Source: Candidatus Thiodiazotropha sp. (ex Monitilora ramsayi) | GTDB taxonomy: Bacteria > Pseudomonadota > Gammaproteobacteria > Chromatiales > Chromatiaceae | Length of the DNA: 64,000 nt | Assembly: GCA_025655595.1 (NCBI GenBank) | Contig: JAHXIO010000001.1 | Span: 434,001-498,000 of the forward strand | Reading direction: 5' to 3' | In this document: in pieces, positions 19,595 to 30,891 of the stretch | Numbering within the stretch: the stretch's first letter is position 1 | Layout: every line of letters begins with the position of its first letter | Position numbers and translations under genes: made by a program | The notes under the pieces: model-generated | Databases searched by the model: none | Told to the model about the DNA's origin: nothing | Seen by the model: the letters and a program-made list of their open reading frames with translations, nothing else

Positions 19595-20083
19595 TCAGCT
19601 GACGTGGAAACGTCGTCGGGTATCCCTGAGCAGGATATAGATCCACGGCCATAGCAGCATACCGACCACGGGTGTTGCCCAGTACCAGAGGGAAGGGGTC
19701 GGATAGCCGGCTGCACCGGTTGACCAGAGGGCCAGCAGTCGTTCCACAAGCAGCAATATGAATATCGTGAATACCTGTTGACGCAACGGCATGACCCGCA
19801 CTCTGAGATGGAGTTTGATTGTCAGATAAGCCACCACGGACAGGCCCAGGGCGTGCTGTCCCAGCAGTGTGCCCGTCAAGACATCAAGCAGCAGACCGAC
19901 GAGGAATCCCACTCCCACTCCGATCCGCTCCGGCAGCGCCATACACCAATAGATGAGGATCAGTGCCACCCACTGTGGTCGGAAGCTCTGTGCCCACTCC
20001 GGGAGTGCCATCAGAGTCAGGAGATACCCGATGATGATAGTCACATAGATAACAGAGTTGCGGCCAGAGGCTGGGGCGATCAT
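19595..20083 (-). CDS. mreD: Rod-shape-determining protein MreD
   Basis: A 162-residue inner-membrane protein with about five hydrophobic segments, the normal MreD size. It belongs to the elongasome with MreB, MreC, RodA and PBP2. The start overlaps the mreC stop (ATGA), and mrdA follows within 10 bases. Confidence 0.93.
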   Translation of the reverse strand: MIAPASGRNSVIYVTIIIGYLLTLMALPEWAQSFRPQWVALILIYWCMALPERIGVGVGFLVGLLLDVLTGTLLGQHALGLSVVAYLTIKLHLRVRVMPLRQQVFTIFILLLVERLLALWSTGAAGYPTPSLWYWATPVVGMLLWPWIYILLRDTRRRFHVS

Positions 20084-20985
20084 TCTGTGTTCTCCGTAAC
20101 ATCCGCTCCATCCGATTGTACCGTCTCTGGTGACGTCTCATCGGTTATTATCTGTGGCCGCTCGGGATTCAGAGTCCAGACCATGAGAACCTCTCGCACC
20201 CGATCCAGATGCGCGGTGGTCTCAGCAATGACAGAGGCGAAAGGTCGTCCGGGTTCCCGTTCCACAGATACTACCTGGGCGACAGGATAGCCGGGCGGAA
20301 AACGTCCTCCCAGACCCGATGTCACCAGCAAATCTCCCACCTTGATGTCAGCATTGTTCGGCAGGTGTGGCAGCTCAAGCTGGTTGATCAGGCCGGTGCC
20401 CAGAGCGATGGTGCGCAGACCGTTTCGATTGACCTGAACCGGCAATGCGTGGGTGGCATCAGTGATCAGTAGCACACTGGCGGTGAAAGGGTTGATATGC
20501 GTTACCTGTCCCACCACAGCGTTAGCGTCTAGGACTGGTTGTCCTTTGAACAGGCCTGATGTCTTGCCTTTGTTGATCAACACGACCTGTCGGAAGGGGT
20601 CCTGCTCCACCGCCACCAGCTCTGCGATCAGTACCCGGTCACCGACTTTGAAGGAGGAGTCGAGGAGCGCGCGCAGCCGCATATTTTCCGCCTCGAGGGC
20701 CTCGAACTTTTGCAGCCTAGCCAGCAACTGCAGGTTTTCATCGTGCAATTCGTCACGATCCTCCTTCAGTTGACTGCGGCTGACAAAGGCATTCCCGGCC
20801 GATTCGCTCAGTTGTGTGGGCAGGCTGGCGAGGTACTGGACCGGGTAGAGCACAACCGAGAGAGTGGAACGAAGCGACTCCAGGGTGTTGAAGCGGTGAT
20901 CCAGCACCATCAGTGAGATGGACAAAAGCGCCGCTACCACCAACCGGGTGGTGATAGAGGGCCCCTGGGTAAAAATCAGTTTAAT
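20080..20985 (-). CDS. mreC: Rod-shape-determining protein MreC, apparent ATT start
   Basis: A 301-residue bitopic protein: cytosolic tail, membrane helix (about 15-30), coiled coil (about 70-100) and beta-barrel domain with the conserved DATHALPVQV and LLVTSGLGGRFPPGYPVAQV stretches. The first TTG or GTG possible as start (20943) would cut away the well-conserved leader. Upstream, the frame continues as KLIFTQGPSITTRL, which aligns with the start of E. coli MreC (MKPIFSRGPSLQIRL), and the codon in the Met position is ATT at 20985-20983. A perfect AGGAGG sits 9 bases before it, and an in-frame TGA lies a few codons further up. So ATT is the likely initiator. Confidence 0.85.
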   Translation of the reverse strand: MKLIFTQGPSITTRLVVAALLSISLMVLDHRFNTLESLRSTLSVVLYPVQYLASLPTQLSESAGNAFVSRSQLKEDRDELHDENLQLLARLQKFEALEAENMRLRALLDSSFKVGDRVLIAELVAVEQDPFRQVVLINKGKTSGLFKGQPVLDANAVVGQVTHINPFTASVLLITDATHALPVQVNRNGLRTIALGTGLINQLELPHLPNNADIKVGDLLVTSGLGGRFPPGYPVAQVVSVEREPGRPFASVIAETTAHLDRVREVLMVWTLNPERPQIITDETSPETVQSDGADVTENTE

Positions 20986-21051
20986 GGCTGAATCCCTCCT
21001 GTTTCAGACGATTGTCTGTCCGCTCCCACTGCGTGCAGACAAAAAGAGACC

Positions 21052-22134
<1,083 letters not shown>

Positions 22135-22322
22135 TTATCCCTGTCCGCGACGGTTGATTGTTGTCGCTGAACCGGAGCAAACCGTAAAAAAGGGTTAATC
22201 TAGCAATGGTACAGGAGTTGGGCAAGAAAGGGGATTTTGAAATGTGGGATATGTGGCCTTATCAACAGATCACTTGGTAGATCCGTAATATTGGTACTGA
22301 CGCCACATTTGGTTGCTGAATA

Positions 22323-22351
22323 GGGGGCGTGACCGAATATAGTACGCCCCC
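22323..22351 (-). terminator. Hairpin after the DUF5666 lipoprotein gene
   Basis: An 8-bp perfect stem GGGGGCGT/ACGCCCCC (22323-22330 with 22344-22351) and 13-base loop sit just beyond the end of the DUF5666 gene, read on the minus strand. No long T run follows, so it may be a weak terminator or a 3'-end-stabilising hairpin. Confidence 0.5.
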
Positions 22352-22366
22352 TTCATTTCATGTTTT

Positions 22367-23812
22367 CTAGTCTGGCGATATCGAAGTCGCAACCAATGGA
22401 CCACTTCCGGCGAAGGTACCGACCACTTCAATCCGTTGACCATCTGTGGGTGTGAATGGAGGAGTGATAGTCGAGAATTCGATCGTGACATCAAGTACGG
22501 TCAAAATCCCACCAGAAAATGTAGACACACCTTCCAGTTCGGCATGGTCCGTTCCGGGTAGAACCTCACGCTCGATCTTGGTGGCGACCAGATCGCCGTT
22601 GCCGTCGGTGAAGACATAGACTTCGACATAGTCGTTGGTTGTATCACCATCGCCGATTGCACTCTGCAGCTGAGTGAGATTGAACGTCTCCTCTCCCGGC
22701 AGGTCGCTCTTCAGGATCGTCGAGTTGGTGACCAGTACCGTCCGGCCGAGCAGGGTGATGGACCCGGACCCTCCGCTACCGACCACCACGGCGGTCACAT
22801 TGCCACTGATCTCTTCTTTGCTCGACTCATCCGCTTCGACTTCGATCTCCTCGGCCAGCAGGATGTCACCGTCCATGGTGCCTTCGACTTCAAGGATTCG
22901 GGGTGATACAAGGTCTGCAGTTGTGGCGCCGTCCTTGAACTCGGTGCCAGGGATTAGTACCTCCACCACCTGTCCGTTCAGGTTGAAGCGGTTGGTCAGG
23001 GGGTCGAAATCAGCCGTTACCTGCCCTTCCACCTCGATCTCTTCGCCATCGTCACCGACCGTACCGTCGCCGTTGCCCACGATACTGATGGAGTCAGTGG
23101 AGTCAATGGTGAGGACACTACCAACGGGAGCCGTACTACTTTCAATTTCGACCAGCGTGCCTTCCGGTGGGATTGTATGCAGGCCGTTGGTCTCGATCGT
23201 CAGTCCTCCGATAAAAAAACGGGTGCCGACAATCGTCATGACCTCACCGGTCACTTCGAAGGTTGAAATGATCACGCCGGTCTTGTCTTCGACTCGGGTC
23301 GCCAGGATCATACCGGAGCTGCCGTCGGTGAAGCCGCTGATCTCGACCTGGTCGCCGATCGACAGATCTACGAGCGTGGGATTGGTGAGAGTCCCTTTGT
23401 AGACCGTGTCAGTGTTGATACTGATGGTCTGTCCCATTGCACCGAAGGTATCGGTGTTGGCGTCATAGGGGACATCGACCGTGCCCATCACCAGGCTGCT
23501 GTACTCGATAGCTTCGGCGGCGCCGGTGAAGGTTGTGTTGTCCTTGCTGCCGGACAGCCGGACCACCATACCCACAGCCAGATCACTTTCACTGCCCGAG
23601 GTGCCGTTGATGTCAAAGGTAGTGGATGCATCGGTTTCGTATTCGATGCCATTGACGAAAACCGACCCGAATGCTGTGACGCGACCCATTGAGATGCCGG
23701 TGCCACCGATACCGCCTTCCGCCACTACAGTGCCACCACCGCCACAGCTGGTAAGCGTTGCACTGACTATCGCGCTGAAAACCAGGGTAAGGGCTCGTTT
23801 CATCTTACTCAT
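22367..23812 (-). CDS. DUF5666-type repeat lipoprotein
   Basis: A 481-residue acidic exported protein. The signal peptide ends in LTSC followed by a glycine run, so it should be lipidated at Cys23. The rest consists of about six tandem beta-rich units of 60-80 residues, each opening with a motif like (E)xxG-x-V-(T)- and carrying G-x-x-V-E-V/I (near residues 43, 108, 188, 262, 341 and 430). This is the layout of DUF5666 proteins. It starts inside the end of the DUF6502 gene (8-base overlap), so the two are coupled. The function is unknown; a surface or periplasmic binding role is inference. Confidence 0.75.
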   Translation of the reverse strand: MSKMKRALTLVFSAIVSATLTSCGGGGTVVAEGGIGGTGISMGRVTAFGSVFVNGIEYETDASTTFDINGTSGSESDLAVGMVVRLSGSKDNTTFTGAAEAIEYSSLVMGTVDVPYDANTDTFGAMGQTISINTDTVYKGTLTNPTLVDLSIGDQVEISGFTDGSSGMILATRVEDKTGVIISTFEVTGEVMTIVGTRFFIGGLTIETNGLHTIPPEGTLVEIESSTAPVGSVLTIDSTDSISIVGNGDGTVGDDGEEIEVEGQVTADFDPLTNRFNLNGQVVEVLIPGTEFKDGATTADLVSPRILEVEGTMDGDILLAEEIEVEADESSKEEISGNVTAVVVGSGGSGSITLLGRTVLVTNSTILKSDLPGEETFNLTQLQSAIGDGDTTNDYVEVYVFTDGNGDLVATKIEREVLPGTDHAELEGVSTFSGGILTVLDVTIEFSTITPPFTPTDGQRIEVVGTFAGSGPLVATSISPD

Positions 23813-24626
23813 CCTCTTTCACATCCCTTTCGAAGTAGTAGATGCCGACACCGGCCTCTTTGCGCCCTTCCCCCTCGACCTCTGTATTGATGTCTCGGTC
23901 CTGCTGAGAGAGGATTTTATCGAACTCCACCAGTAGTGCTTGAGACTTCTCCGCGCTGAGGCGGCGGAATTCCGCCAGGCCTTCGACCGGGAGGTTGTTA
24001 TAGGCGACCTTACGTTGGAAACGGGGTGTTTGTCCTCCCTGCTGGAGATTGTAGTCGATGGTAGACAGCAGGAACTGGACATCGGTTCCCAGGATATGGA
24101 GTTTGCTGGTCTCTCCGGTTCTCGGGACATAGCCGTCTGTGACCAGGTTGACTTTTCCGTCCGCGTCCTTGACTACGGTGCCGACGCGTAACAGCTCATC
24201 CAGGATAGCCCGCGGCGGGATATCACCACTGTGTTCACGTACCAGGTCGCTAAAATTGTGCTTGCCCTGCTCGAAGTGCAGGGGGGCAGGCTGGCCCTTC
24301 TTAGTGAGAAAGCGTTTGTCCCGCATCCAGCCGGAGATGACCCGGGCGGCCCGGTTGTATTGGTGGGAGATGGCGGAGTCGTCAGGCGTTTCGATTTTCT
24401 GCAGGCGGCTGACCTCCTTACGGGTCAGGCCGGTGATGACAGAGACGCGGGAGACAGTCTGCTTGCGACCGGGTACACCGAACTCCCTATGGGCGACATC
24501 CATGAAAACCCACTTGCTCAGATCGGCGAAGTCACCATAGGTCACACCATTACGCAGCAGCAGCCGAACCAACGGCCGGAGCAGTTTGATGATAGAGGCG
24601 TTGAGTGTTTTTTTGATTTCATCCAT
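23805..24626 (-). CDS. DUF6502 family cytosolic protein, possible regulator
   Basis: A 273-residue soluble protein with no signal peptide. The N-terminal 100 residues are helical and contain VSRVSVITGLTRKEVSRL, which reads like a winged-helix DNA-binding segment. The protein is recognised as the DUF6502 type, which I recall next to DUF5666 lipoproteins in several gammaproteobacteria. It overlaps the downstream lipoprotein gene. A role in controlling or localising that lipoprotein is plausible but unproven. The pair is inserted between gatCAB and mreBCD, which are neighbours in Pseudomonas-type genomes. Confidence 0.65.
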   Translation of the reverse strand: MDEIKKTLNASIIKLLRPLVRLLLRNGVTYGDFADLSKWVFMDVAHREFGVPGRKQTVSRVSVITGLTRKEVSRLQKIETPDDSAISHQYNRAARVISGWMRDKRFLTKKGQPAPLHFEQGKHNFSDLVREHSGDIPPRAILDELLRVGTVVKDADGKVNLVTDGYVPRTGETSKLHILGTDVQFLLSTIDYNLQQGGQTPRFQRKVAYNNLPVEGLAEFRRLSAEKSQALLVEFDKILSQQDRDINTEVEGEGRKEAGVGIYYFERDVKEDE

Positions 24627-25151
24627 GTGATTGACTCATAAACCAAAAATCGACTGTGTCTCTGGATTCTACGTTCAAGTGCATCTCTTTGTCTTTGATA
24701 ATTCTTGTACAGGGAACAATTGCCATCTCTGCGAGCAATGACTCAATTTGTCTCGCTGGTCGCCATCAATAATCCGATCGGATCGATCTTCTCTACCTTT
24801 GAGTCTATTGCCACCTATCGACAGGTGGACATTTTCCTTTATGGCTCGAGTGCCAGGTATACAGCCAGGCAACTTTAATTATAGTGGGAATATTATCCCA
24901 TTTTAATAGTAGATCAATGTTTTTCTAAGATTTATTTTCCTGTAAGTACCGATTTTTGAGAGGAAATTGGCATTCTGAGGCTATGTAGAGCCTGTCTGGA
25001 TATCGACGGAGCTGTGAGTGACGGCTTTTGCCAGACATGAAACAGGCGCAAATACAGTCTGCGGGTGGTATGCGAATCAGCGACCTGGCATGTATCGGTT
25101 GCCTGAATTGTGTTAACTTTCGCTGTTTTTCAAGCACAGGATTCAGATTCC
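24627..25151. other. 525-base divergent gap before gatC
   Basis: No gene is supported here. It is more AT-rich than its surroundings and should hold the promoters of the DUF6502 operon (leftward) and gatCAB (rightward). Short inverted repeats are present: CCACCT/AGGTGG (24811-24828), TGGGA/TCCCA around an AT core (24885-24900) and a palindrome ATCCGATCGGAT near 24775. None matches an operator I can name. Confidence 0.5.
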
Positions 25152-25439
25152 ATGTCACTCGATCGTTCCGACGTAGAGAAAATCGCCCATCTGGCGCGAA
25201 TGGAGATGGATGAGTCTCAAATCGATGCCTATGCGAAAGACCTCTCCAATATTCTGGGTCTGGTCGAGGCATTGGAGGCTGCGGACACCGACCATGTGGA
25301 GCCCATGGCACACCCGCTGCATATGGCCCAGCGCCTGCGGCCGGACAGGGTGTCCGAGGGTGATCATCGTGAAGAGAATCAGGCGATTGCGCCCAATGTC
25401 GAGGCGGGCCTCTATCTGGTGCCCAAGGTGATTGAGTGA
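25152..25439 (+). CDS. gatC: Asp/Glu-tRNA amidotransferase subunit C
   Basis: A 95-residue helical subunit that wraps around GatA and links it to GatB. The start [19 protein letters not shown] is typical of GatC, so the ATG at 25152 is chosen over an in-frame upstream codon. The C-terminal [18 protein letters not shown] is the conserved tail. First gene of gatCAB. Confidence 0.95.
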   Translation: MSLDRSDVEKIAHLARMEMDESQIDAYAKDLSNILGLVEALEAADTDHVEPMAHPLHMAQRLRPDRVSEGDHREENQAIAPNVEAGLYLVPKVIE

Positions 25440-25476
25440 CGGCCGTAAGGCGTGGAGCAGGCAGTACCTAAATAAT

Positions 25477-26931
25477 ATGCAAAATCAAACGATCGCAGAA
25501 CTGGGCGCAGGTCTGAGGGCCGGTGAATTCTCCAGTGTCGAACTGACCCAGCACTTCTTGCAGCGCATCGAGCGTCTGGACGGTGAACTCAACAGCCTGG
25601 TGACGGTAACAGCAGAAGCTGCGCTAGCTGCAGCCGAAGCGGCTGACCGGCAGTTGGAAACCGGAGAATCAAGTCCTCTGATGGGCATACCCATCATACA
25701 GAAAGACATCTTCTGTACCCGTGGTGTCAAGACCAGTTGCGGTTCCCGTATGCTGGATAACTTCATATCGCCCTATGATGCGACGGTGACGCAACGGCTG
25801 CTACAGGCCGGTGCTGTCAGTCTCGGCAAAGCGAACATGGATGAGTTCGCCATGGGCTCATCCAACGAGACCAGCTACTATGGGCCGGTTAAGAATCCCT
25901 GGGACACCTCCCGCGTACCCGGTGGTTCTTCCGGCGGTTCGGCTGCGGCAGTGGCGGCAAGGTTGGCGGTTGCCGCCACCGGTACCGATACGGGGGGATC
26001 GATTCGTCAACCGGCCGCACTCTGCGGTATCACCGGCTTGAAACCCACCTACGGCCGCGTATCCCGGTTCGGCATGATTGCGTTTGCCTCCAGTCTCGAT
26101 CAGGCCGGGCCGATGACCCATAGCGCTGAAGATGCCGCTTTATTGCTCCAGACCATGGCGGGTTTCGATGAGAAGGACTCCACATCTGCCAATGAGCCGG
26201 TTCCCGATTACAGTGAGGGGCTGAATGACAGTCTGCAGGGCCTCAGGATTGGTCTGCCGAAAGAGTATTTCGGTGAGGGTCTGGATCCTGCGGTGGCGGC
26301 TTCCATTGAGTCTGCCATCGATGTGTACCGCGAGCTGGGTGCGGAGGTGAAGGAGATCAGCCTGCCCAATAGCGGTCTGGCGGTTCCCACCTACTATGTG
26401 GTCGCACCCGCGGAGTGTTCTTCCAATCTCTCCCGGTTTGATGGTGTGCGTTTCGGTTACCGGTGTGATAACCCCCGCGACCTGGAGGATCTCTACAAGA
26501 GATCCCGTGGTGAGGGATTTGGGCCTGAGGTGAAACGGCGGATCATGATAGGCACCTACGCCCTCTCAGCAGGCTACTATGACGCCTACTATCTCAAGGC
26601 GCAGAAGACCCGGCACCTGATATCCGATGATTTTAAGCAGGCATTCGCCGAGGTGGATGTGATCATGGGGCCCACCGCGCCGACAACCGCTTTCGGCTTG
26701 GGCGAAAAGGTGGATGACCCGGTCACCATGTATCTGAACGATATCTATACCATCGCCACAAATCTGGCGGGTCTGCCCGGTATGTCCCTACCGGTGGAGC
26801 CGGCCAACGGTCTGCCGGTGGGTTTGCAGATCATTGGCGACTATTTTGCCGAGGCTAAACTTTTGAATGTCGCCCACCGTTTCCAGCAGGAGACGGATTG
26901 GCACAAGCTGACCCCCGAAGGGTTTGCTTGA
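25477..26931 (+). CDS. gatA: Asp/Glu-tRNA amidotransferase subunit A
   Basis: Glutaminase subunit of 484 residues with the amidase-signature catalytic triad: Lys in IPIIQKDIF and two serines in [12 protein letters not shown] ... [14 protein letters not shown]. It hydrolyses glutamine and delivers ammonia to GatB for conversion of misacylated Glu-tRNA(Gln) or Asp-tRNA(Asn). The ATG at 25477 fits the family start ([13 protein letters not shown]); an upstream TTG overlapping gatC is less likely. Confidence 0.96.
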   Translation: MQNQTIAELGAGLRAGEFSSVELTQHFLQRIERLDGELNSLVTVTAEAALAAAEAADRQLETGESSPLMGIPIIQKDIFCTRGVKTSCGSRMLDNFISPYDATVTQRLLQAGAVSLGKANMDEFAMGSSNETSYYGPVKNPWDTSRVPGGSSGGSAAAVAARLAVAATGTDTGGSIRQPAALCGITGLKPTYGRVSRFGMIAFASSLDQAGPMTHSAEDAALLLQTMAGFDEKDSTSANEPVPDYSEGLNDSLQGLRIGLPKEYFGEGLDPAVAASIESAIDVYRELGAEVKEISLPNSGLAVPTYYVVAPAECSSNLSRFDGVRFGYRCDNPRDLEDLYKRSRGEGFGPEVKRRIMIGTYALSAGYYDAYYLKAQKTRHLISDDFKQAFAEVDVIMGPTAPTTAFGLGEKVDDPVTMYLNDIYTIATNLAGLPGMSLPVEPANGLPVGLQIIGDYFAEAKLLNVAHRFQQETDWHKLTPEGFA

Positions 26932-27040
26932 GGATAATAATGAATGTGGGTTGTGATGATTGAGTGGTTGCTTAGGAAGAGCAGAATTCCAATCCAAATA
27001 TTCACAATTTACAATTCGAACATTGATATAGAGTAGTGAT

Positions 27041-28474
27041 ATGCAGTGGGAAACCGTAATCGGCCTTGAGATTCACACGCAACTGGCCACTCAGTCGAAG
27101 ATCTTTTCCGGCGCTTCCATTGCCTATGGCGCCGAGCCGAATGCGCAAGCCTGTATCGTCGACCTGGGGTTTCCCGGCGTGCTGCCGGTATTGAATGAAG
27201 CGGCCGTCGATATGGCGCTTAAGTTCGGCCTCTCGATCAATGCCGAAATAGGGGAGCGATCGATCTTCGCCCGCAAGAACTACTTCTATCCCGATCTGCC
27301 AAAGGGCTATCAGATCAGTCAGTTTGAGTTGCCTATCGTCGGCAAGGGATCGCTGACCATCGATAGGGAAGACGGTTCGCAGAAGGTGATCGGAATCACC
27401 CGGGCACATCTGGAGGAGGACGCCGGCAAGTCGCTGCACGAAGATTTTCACGGCATGAGCGGTATCGACCTCAATCGTGCCGGTACTCCGTTGTTGGAAA
27501 TCGTCTCGGAGCCCGATATGCGCTCCATCAAGGAGGCGGTGGCCTATGCCCGGAAGATCCACCAGCTGGTGGTCTATCTCGGTATCTGCGATGGCAATAT
27601 GCAGGAGGGTTCGTTTCGTGTCGATGCCAATCTATCGATCCGCCCCAAAGGCGAGGAGGCCCTGGGAACCCGTACTGAGTTAAAAAATATCAACTCTTTC
27701 CGCTTTCTCGAACGCGCCCTTAACTATGAGCTGGAACGCCAGATCGATCTGGTGGAGAGTGGCGGCCAGGTGGTGCAGGAGACCCGCCTCTACGATGCCG
27801 ACAAGGATGAAACCCGCTCCATGCGCAGTAAAGAGGAGGCGAACGACTATCGGTATTTCCCCGATCCCGACCTGCTGCCGGTGGAGATTGATTCGGCGCG
27901 ACTCGAGTCGATCCGGCAGGGGATGCCGGAACTTCCAGATGAGAAGCGGTCTCGCTTTGCATCTGAATATGGTCTTTCCGCAGAGGATGCAGGCAAGCTG
28001 ACGTTGAGTCGCCCGCTGGCAGATTACTATGAGTCTACCGTAGCGGCCGGAGCAGAACCCAAGATGTCGGCCAACTGGGTTACGGTCGAGCTGGGTGGGG
28101 CACTCAACAAGACCGGGCTGGAGCTGAGTGAGTCACCCATCTCACCGGAGCAGTTGGGTGGATTGCTGAAACGCATTGCCGACAACACCATCTCCGGTAA
28201 GATAGCCAAGCAGGTGTTTGAGGCCATCTGGAGTGGTGAGGGTGATGCCGACAGCATCATCGAGGCCAGGGGCCTGAAACAGATTACCGACACAGGGGCC
28301 ATTGAAGCTATTATTGATAAGGTGATCGCCGACAATCCCAAACAGGTGGAGCAGTTCAAAGGGGGCAAGGAGAAGCTGCTGGGCTTTTTCGTTGGCCAGG
28401 TCATGAAAGCGACCCAGGGTAAGGCCAATCCGGGTGAGGTGAACAAAATACTCCTGGGTAAACTCAAAGACTAA
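27041..28474 (+). CDS. gatB: Asp/Glu-tRNA amidotransferase subunit B
   Basis: A 477-residue tRNA-dependent amidotransferase subunit. It begins with [22 protein letters not shown], has the catalytic cradle stretch [13 protein letters not shown] and the family [13 protein letters not shown], and ends in a YqeY-like tail domain ([27 protein letters not shown]) that binds the tRNA. It is separated from gatA by a 109-base gap with no gene. Confidence 0.97.
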   Translation: MQWETVIGLEIHTQLATQSKIFSGASIAYGAEPNAQACIVDLGFPGVLPVLNEAAVDMALKFGLSINAEIGERSIFARKNYFYPDLPKGYQISQFELPIVGKGSLTIDREDGSQKVIGITRAHLEEDAGKSLHEDFHGMSGIDLNRAGTPLLEIVSEPDMRSIKEAVAYARKIHQLVVYLGICDGNMQEGSFRVDANLSIRPKGEEALGTRTELKNINSFRFLERALNYELERQIDLVESGGQVVQETRLYDADKDETRSMRSKEEANDYRYFPDPDLLPVEIDSARLESIRQGMPELPDEKRSRFASEYGLSAEDAGKLTLSRPLADYYESTVAAGAEPKMSANWVTVELGGALNKTGLELSESPISPEQLGGLLKRIADNTISGKIAKQVFEAIWSGEGDADSIIEARGLKQITDTGAIEAIIDKVIADNPKQVEQFKGGKEKLLGFFVGQVMKATQGKANPGEVNKILLGKLKD

Positions 28475-28518
28475 GTGAACAGGCCTGTAAACAGAGACAT
28501 CAGGCTAGACTAGAGAGA

Positions 28519-30705
28519 GTGAGGTTCAGCTTGATACGTGTTTTTCAAAGATTGGCTCCTTGCCTGATCATGGCGGTATCGATTGCTCCGGCCTGGGTTC
28601 AGGCCGCTATCTGGCAAGACCTGTCTTCTTTGGATCTCGCTGCCAAAGGACTTGATCAAACACCGGTCTTCTATCGCGCGTTAAAGGCAGACCGGTCGCA
28701 GCTCAGTCAGGTTTTGTCGACAGCGCCGTTGGAGAATACAAGTACTCAAGGGGCCACGTTGCAGCTACCCATGCCCGATGGCAGCATGCAGCAATTCGAA
28801 GTAGTAAACTCTCCCATATTGTCGCCAGAGTTGGCGCGGGCCCATCCCGATATTGCGACCTATGCCGTCAGAGGTATCGACGATCCTTCGATCACTGGCC
28901 GGCTCGACCTGACGCCGGCCGGTTTTCACGCCATGCTCTCCTCACCCGGCGGGACTGTATTCATCGATCCGGATAGTAGCGGTAACTATCGGAGCTTCTA
29001 CAAGCGGGACTTTATCTCTGCCGGCAACGCAATGCCTGCTGACCGAGGCTGCCAGGTCAGTGAGGCTGTCGTCGATGCGGCAGACACTCATTCGGCAGCG
29101 CTGGCTGAGCGTACTGTTAGCAGTGTACATCGGCGGATTTACCGTTTAGCTGTAGCCGCAACCAGCGGATATAGCCAGTACTTCGGTAATTCAGAGTCGC
29201 TTATTACTTCCAACATTACAACGGCAATCAATCGTATTAATCAGATCTATGGTCGGGATCTTGCAGTATTACTTGAGTTAACTGCAGTGCTGGCTTATAC
29301 GGACCCATTCAGCGATCCTTTCAGGAATCTGACCACGTCACAGATGCTGGCAAAAAACCAGGAGGTGCTCGACTTTGAGTTTGGCATCAACTCTTACGAC
29401 TTGGGTCATCTGTTTGATGTATCCGGCGGCGGGTTGGCTCAACTTGGGGCGGCATGTACCTCGCTTAAGGCGCATGGGTTCAGTGGGTTTCCAGCCCCCG
29501 ACAGCGATGTTTTCTATATCGATCTGCTGTCACATGAGATCGGTCATCAGTTGGATGCCACACACTCTTTCAACGGCAGCACAGACTCCTGCGGCGGCAT
29601 CAATCGGTCACCGATAACTGCTGTGGAACCGGGTAGTGGCTCTACCATCATGGCCTATGCCGGTATCTGTGGCGGGGAGAACATCCAAAGTAATTCTGAC
29701 CCAGTGTTTCATGCCGCCAGCATCCAGCAAATCAACGGTTTTGTCTTCACTGGCACGGGAAGGAATTGCGGCACGCTGGTAACGACAGGCAACGCTTTAC
29801 CGACATCGATCGATGCAGGGCCATCGGTGACGATCCCGCAGGGAACGCCCTTTGCGCTGACCGCCCAGGTCACAAGCGATCCGGATGGCGATACGCTTTC
29901 CTATCAGTGGGAGCAGATGGATGCGGGTATCACTCCGACAACGGTGGCAACACTGGGCACGGATCAAGGTGATAATCCACTGTTTCGCAGCTTCGTTCCC
30001 AAGAGTACGCCTACCCGCTTTTTCCCCCGTCTCAGCAGTCTGTTGTCGGGAGTTTCAGACAAGGCGGAGACACTACCCACCGCGTTGCGGAACCTTAACT
30101 TCAGAGTGAGTGTGCGGGACGGAAACTCAGGGCTGGGTGACGATGATCTTGTGGTCAGTGTTAATCCGACTATGGGGCCTTTCCAGATCAATAGCGTTAC
30201 ACAGGGTAGCGGCACCTTGACGATTGATTGGGATCCGGCCGACACCAGTATCTTTTGTCCCGAGCTCCATGTCGGTTTGCTGGCCTTTTCCAATGATGGA
30301 ACGACCTACTGTGATACGGCAGACAACCCTGACTTGGATCTGAATCCTACTCCGCTCATCTCGAACGCTGCAGGTAGTACGACGATCAGTCTACCCACGA
30401 GCCTTTCTGTGACCCGCGCCAGGTTAATGCTTTCCTGCTCAACCAATGTCTTTTTCGCGCTTTCCGATACGGACCTCACGATTACTACCCCGAATCCTCC
30501 TGTGGCCAGTAACTGTAAGACCGTTGATGGTGAGACAGTGGCGCATGGCGGTATTCCTCTGCCACCAACGAATGGGAGCCTGAATCTGGGTGGAGGAGGT
30601 GGTGGTGCGTTATTCTGGCTGCCGTTATGGCTGATCGTGAGTGGACTGTTCAGGTCGGTTATGGCTTCGGGTCGCAGGAGTGTACTGAATTACAGCGGTA
30701 AATGA
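28519..30705 (+). CDS. Secreted reprolysin-like metalloprotease with GlyGly-CTERM tail
   Basis: A 728-residue exported protein with a GTG start after GAGAGA. A signal peptide covers about residues 1-29. The metzincin-type zinc site HEIGHQLDATH is at 339-349 (His339, His343 and His349 ligands, Glu340 catalytic), with a following SIMAYAGIC stretch giving the Met-turn. A cadherin/PKD-like segment (TSDPDGDTLSYQWEQ) lies near residue 455. The C-terminus has six glycines at about 691-696, a hydrophobic helix and a basic end (SGRR), the GlyGly-CTERM signal recognised by rhombosortase. Rhombosortase is encoded about 570 bases downstream, so cleavage, re-anchoring and type II-linked surface delivery are likely. 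Confidence 0.85.
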   Translation: MRFSLIRVFQRLAPCLIMAVSIAPAWVQAAIWQDLSSLDLAAKGLDQTPVFYRALKADRSQLSQVLSTAPLENTSTQGATLQLPMPDGSMQQFEVVNSPILSPELARAHPDIATYAVRGIDDPSITGRLDLTPAGFHAMLSSPGGTVFIDPDSSGNYRSFYKRDFISAGNAMPADRGCQVSEAVVDAADTHSAALAERTVSSVHRRIYRLAVAATSGYSQYFGNSESLITSNITTAINRINQIYGRDLAVLLELTAVLAYTDPFSDPFRNLTTSQMLAKNQEVLDFEFGINSYDLGHLFDVSGGGLAQLGAACTSLKAHGFSGFPAPDSDVFYIDLLSHEIGHQLDATHSFNGSTDSCGGINRSPITAVEPGSGSTIMAYAGICGGENIQSNSDPVFHAASIQQINGFVFTGTGRNCGTLVTTGNALPTSIDAGPSVTIPQGTPFALTAQVTSDPDGDTLSYQWEQMDAGITPTTVATLGTDQGDNPLFRSFVPKSTPTRFFPRLSSLLSGVSDKAETLPTALRNLNFRVSVRDGNSGLGDDDLVVSVNPTMGPFQINSVTQGSGTLTIDWDPADTSIFCPELHVGLLAFSNDGTTYCDTADNPDLDLNPTPLISNAAGSTTISLPTSLSVTRARLMLSCSTNVFFALSDTDLTITTPNPPVASNCKTVDGETVAHGGIPLPPTNGSLNLGGGGGGALFWLPLWLIVSGLFRSVMASGRRSVLNYSGK

Positions 30706-30891
30706 TGGTCGGCCTCCGAGGCCGGAAGCTTATCGGTAATCGATTGCAGATCCTCTATATTTCGAGGCGCGGTATCTTCCTTGTCATGGCTTGCCTGCTC
30801 AGAGTGAGTAGAGGGTTGCCTGGCGAGCTGCAGTTCATCCGTAACCCGGAAAGATGGGAATGGCAGGTGACCTGGCCATTTGCTTGAGCTT

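Noticed and set aside
17746-19749. A longer mrdA starting at 19749
   Set aside because: It would overlap mreD by about 150 bases and add a non-conserved leader; the GTG at 19584 fits spacing and family length.
20080-20943. A TTG start for mreC at 20943
   Set aside because: It lacks a Shine-Dalgarno and deletes the conserved MreC leader that is encoded directly upstream from an ATT.
30702-30887. A 61-codon plus-strand frame after the metalloprotease gene
   Set aside because: No Shine-Dalgarno, no family features and poor codon character; more likely the 3' untranslated stretch.
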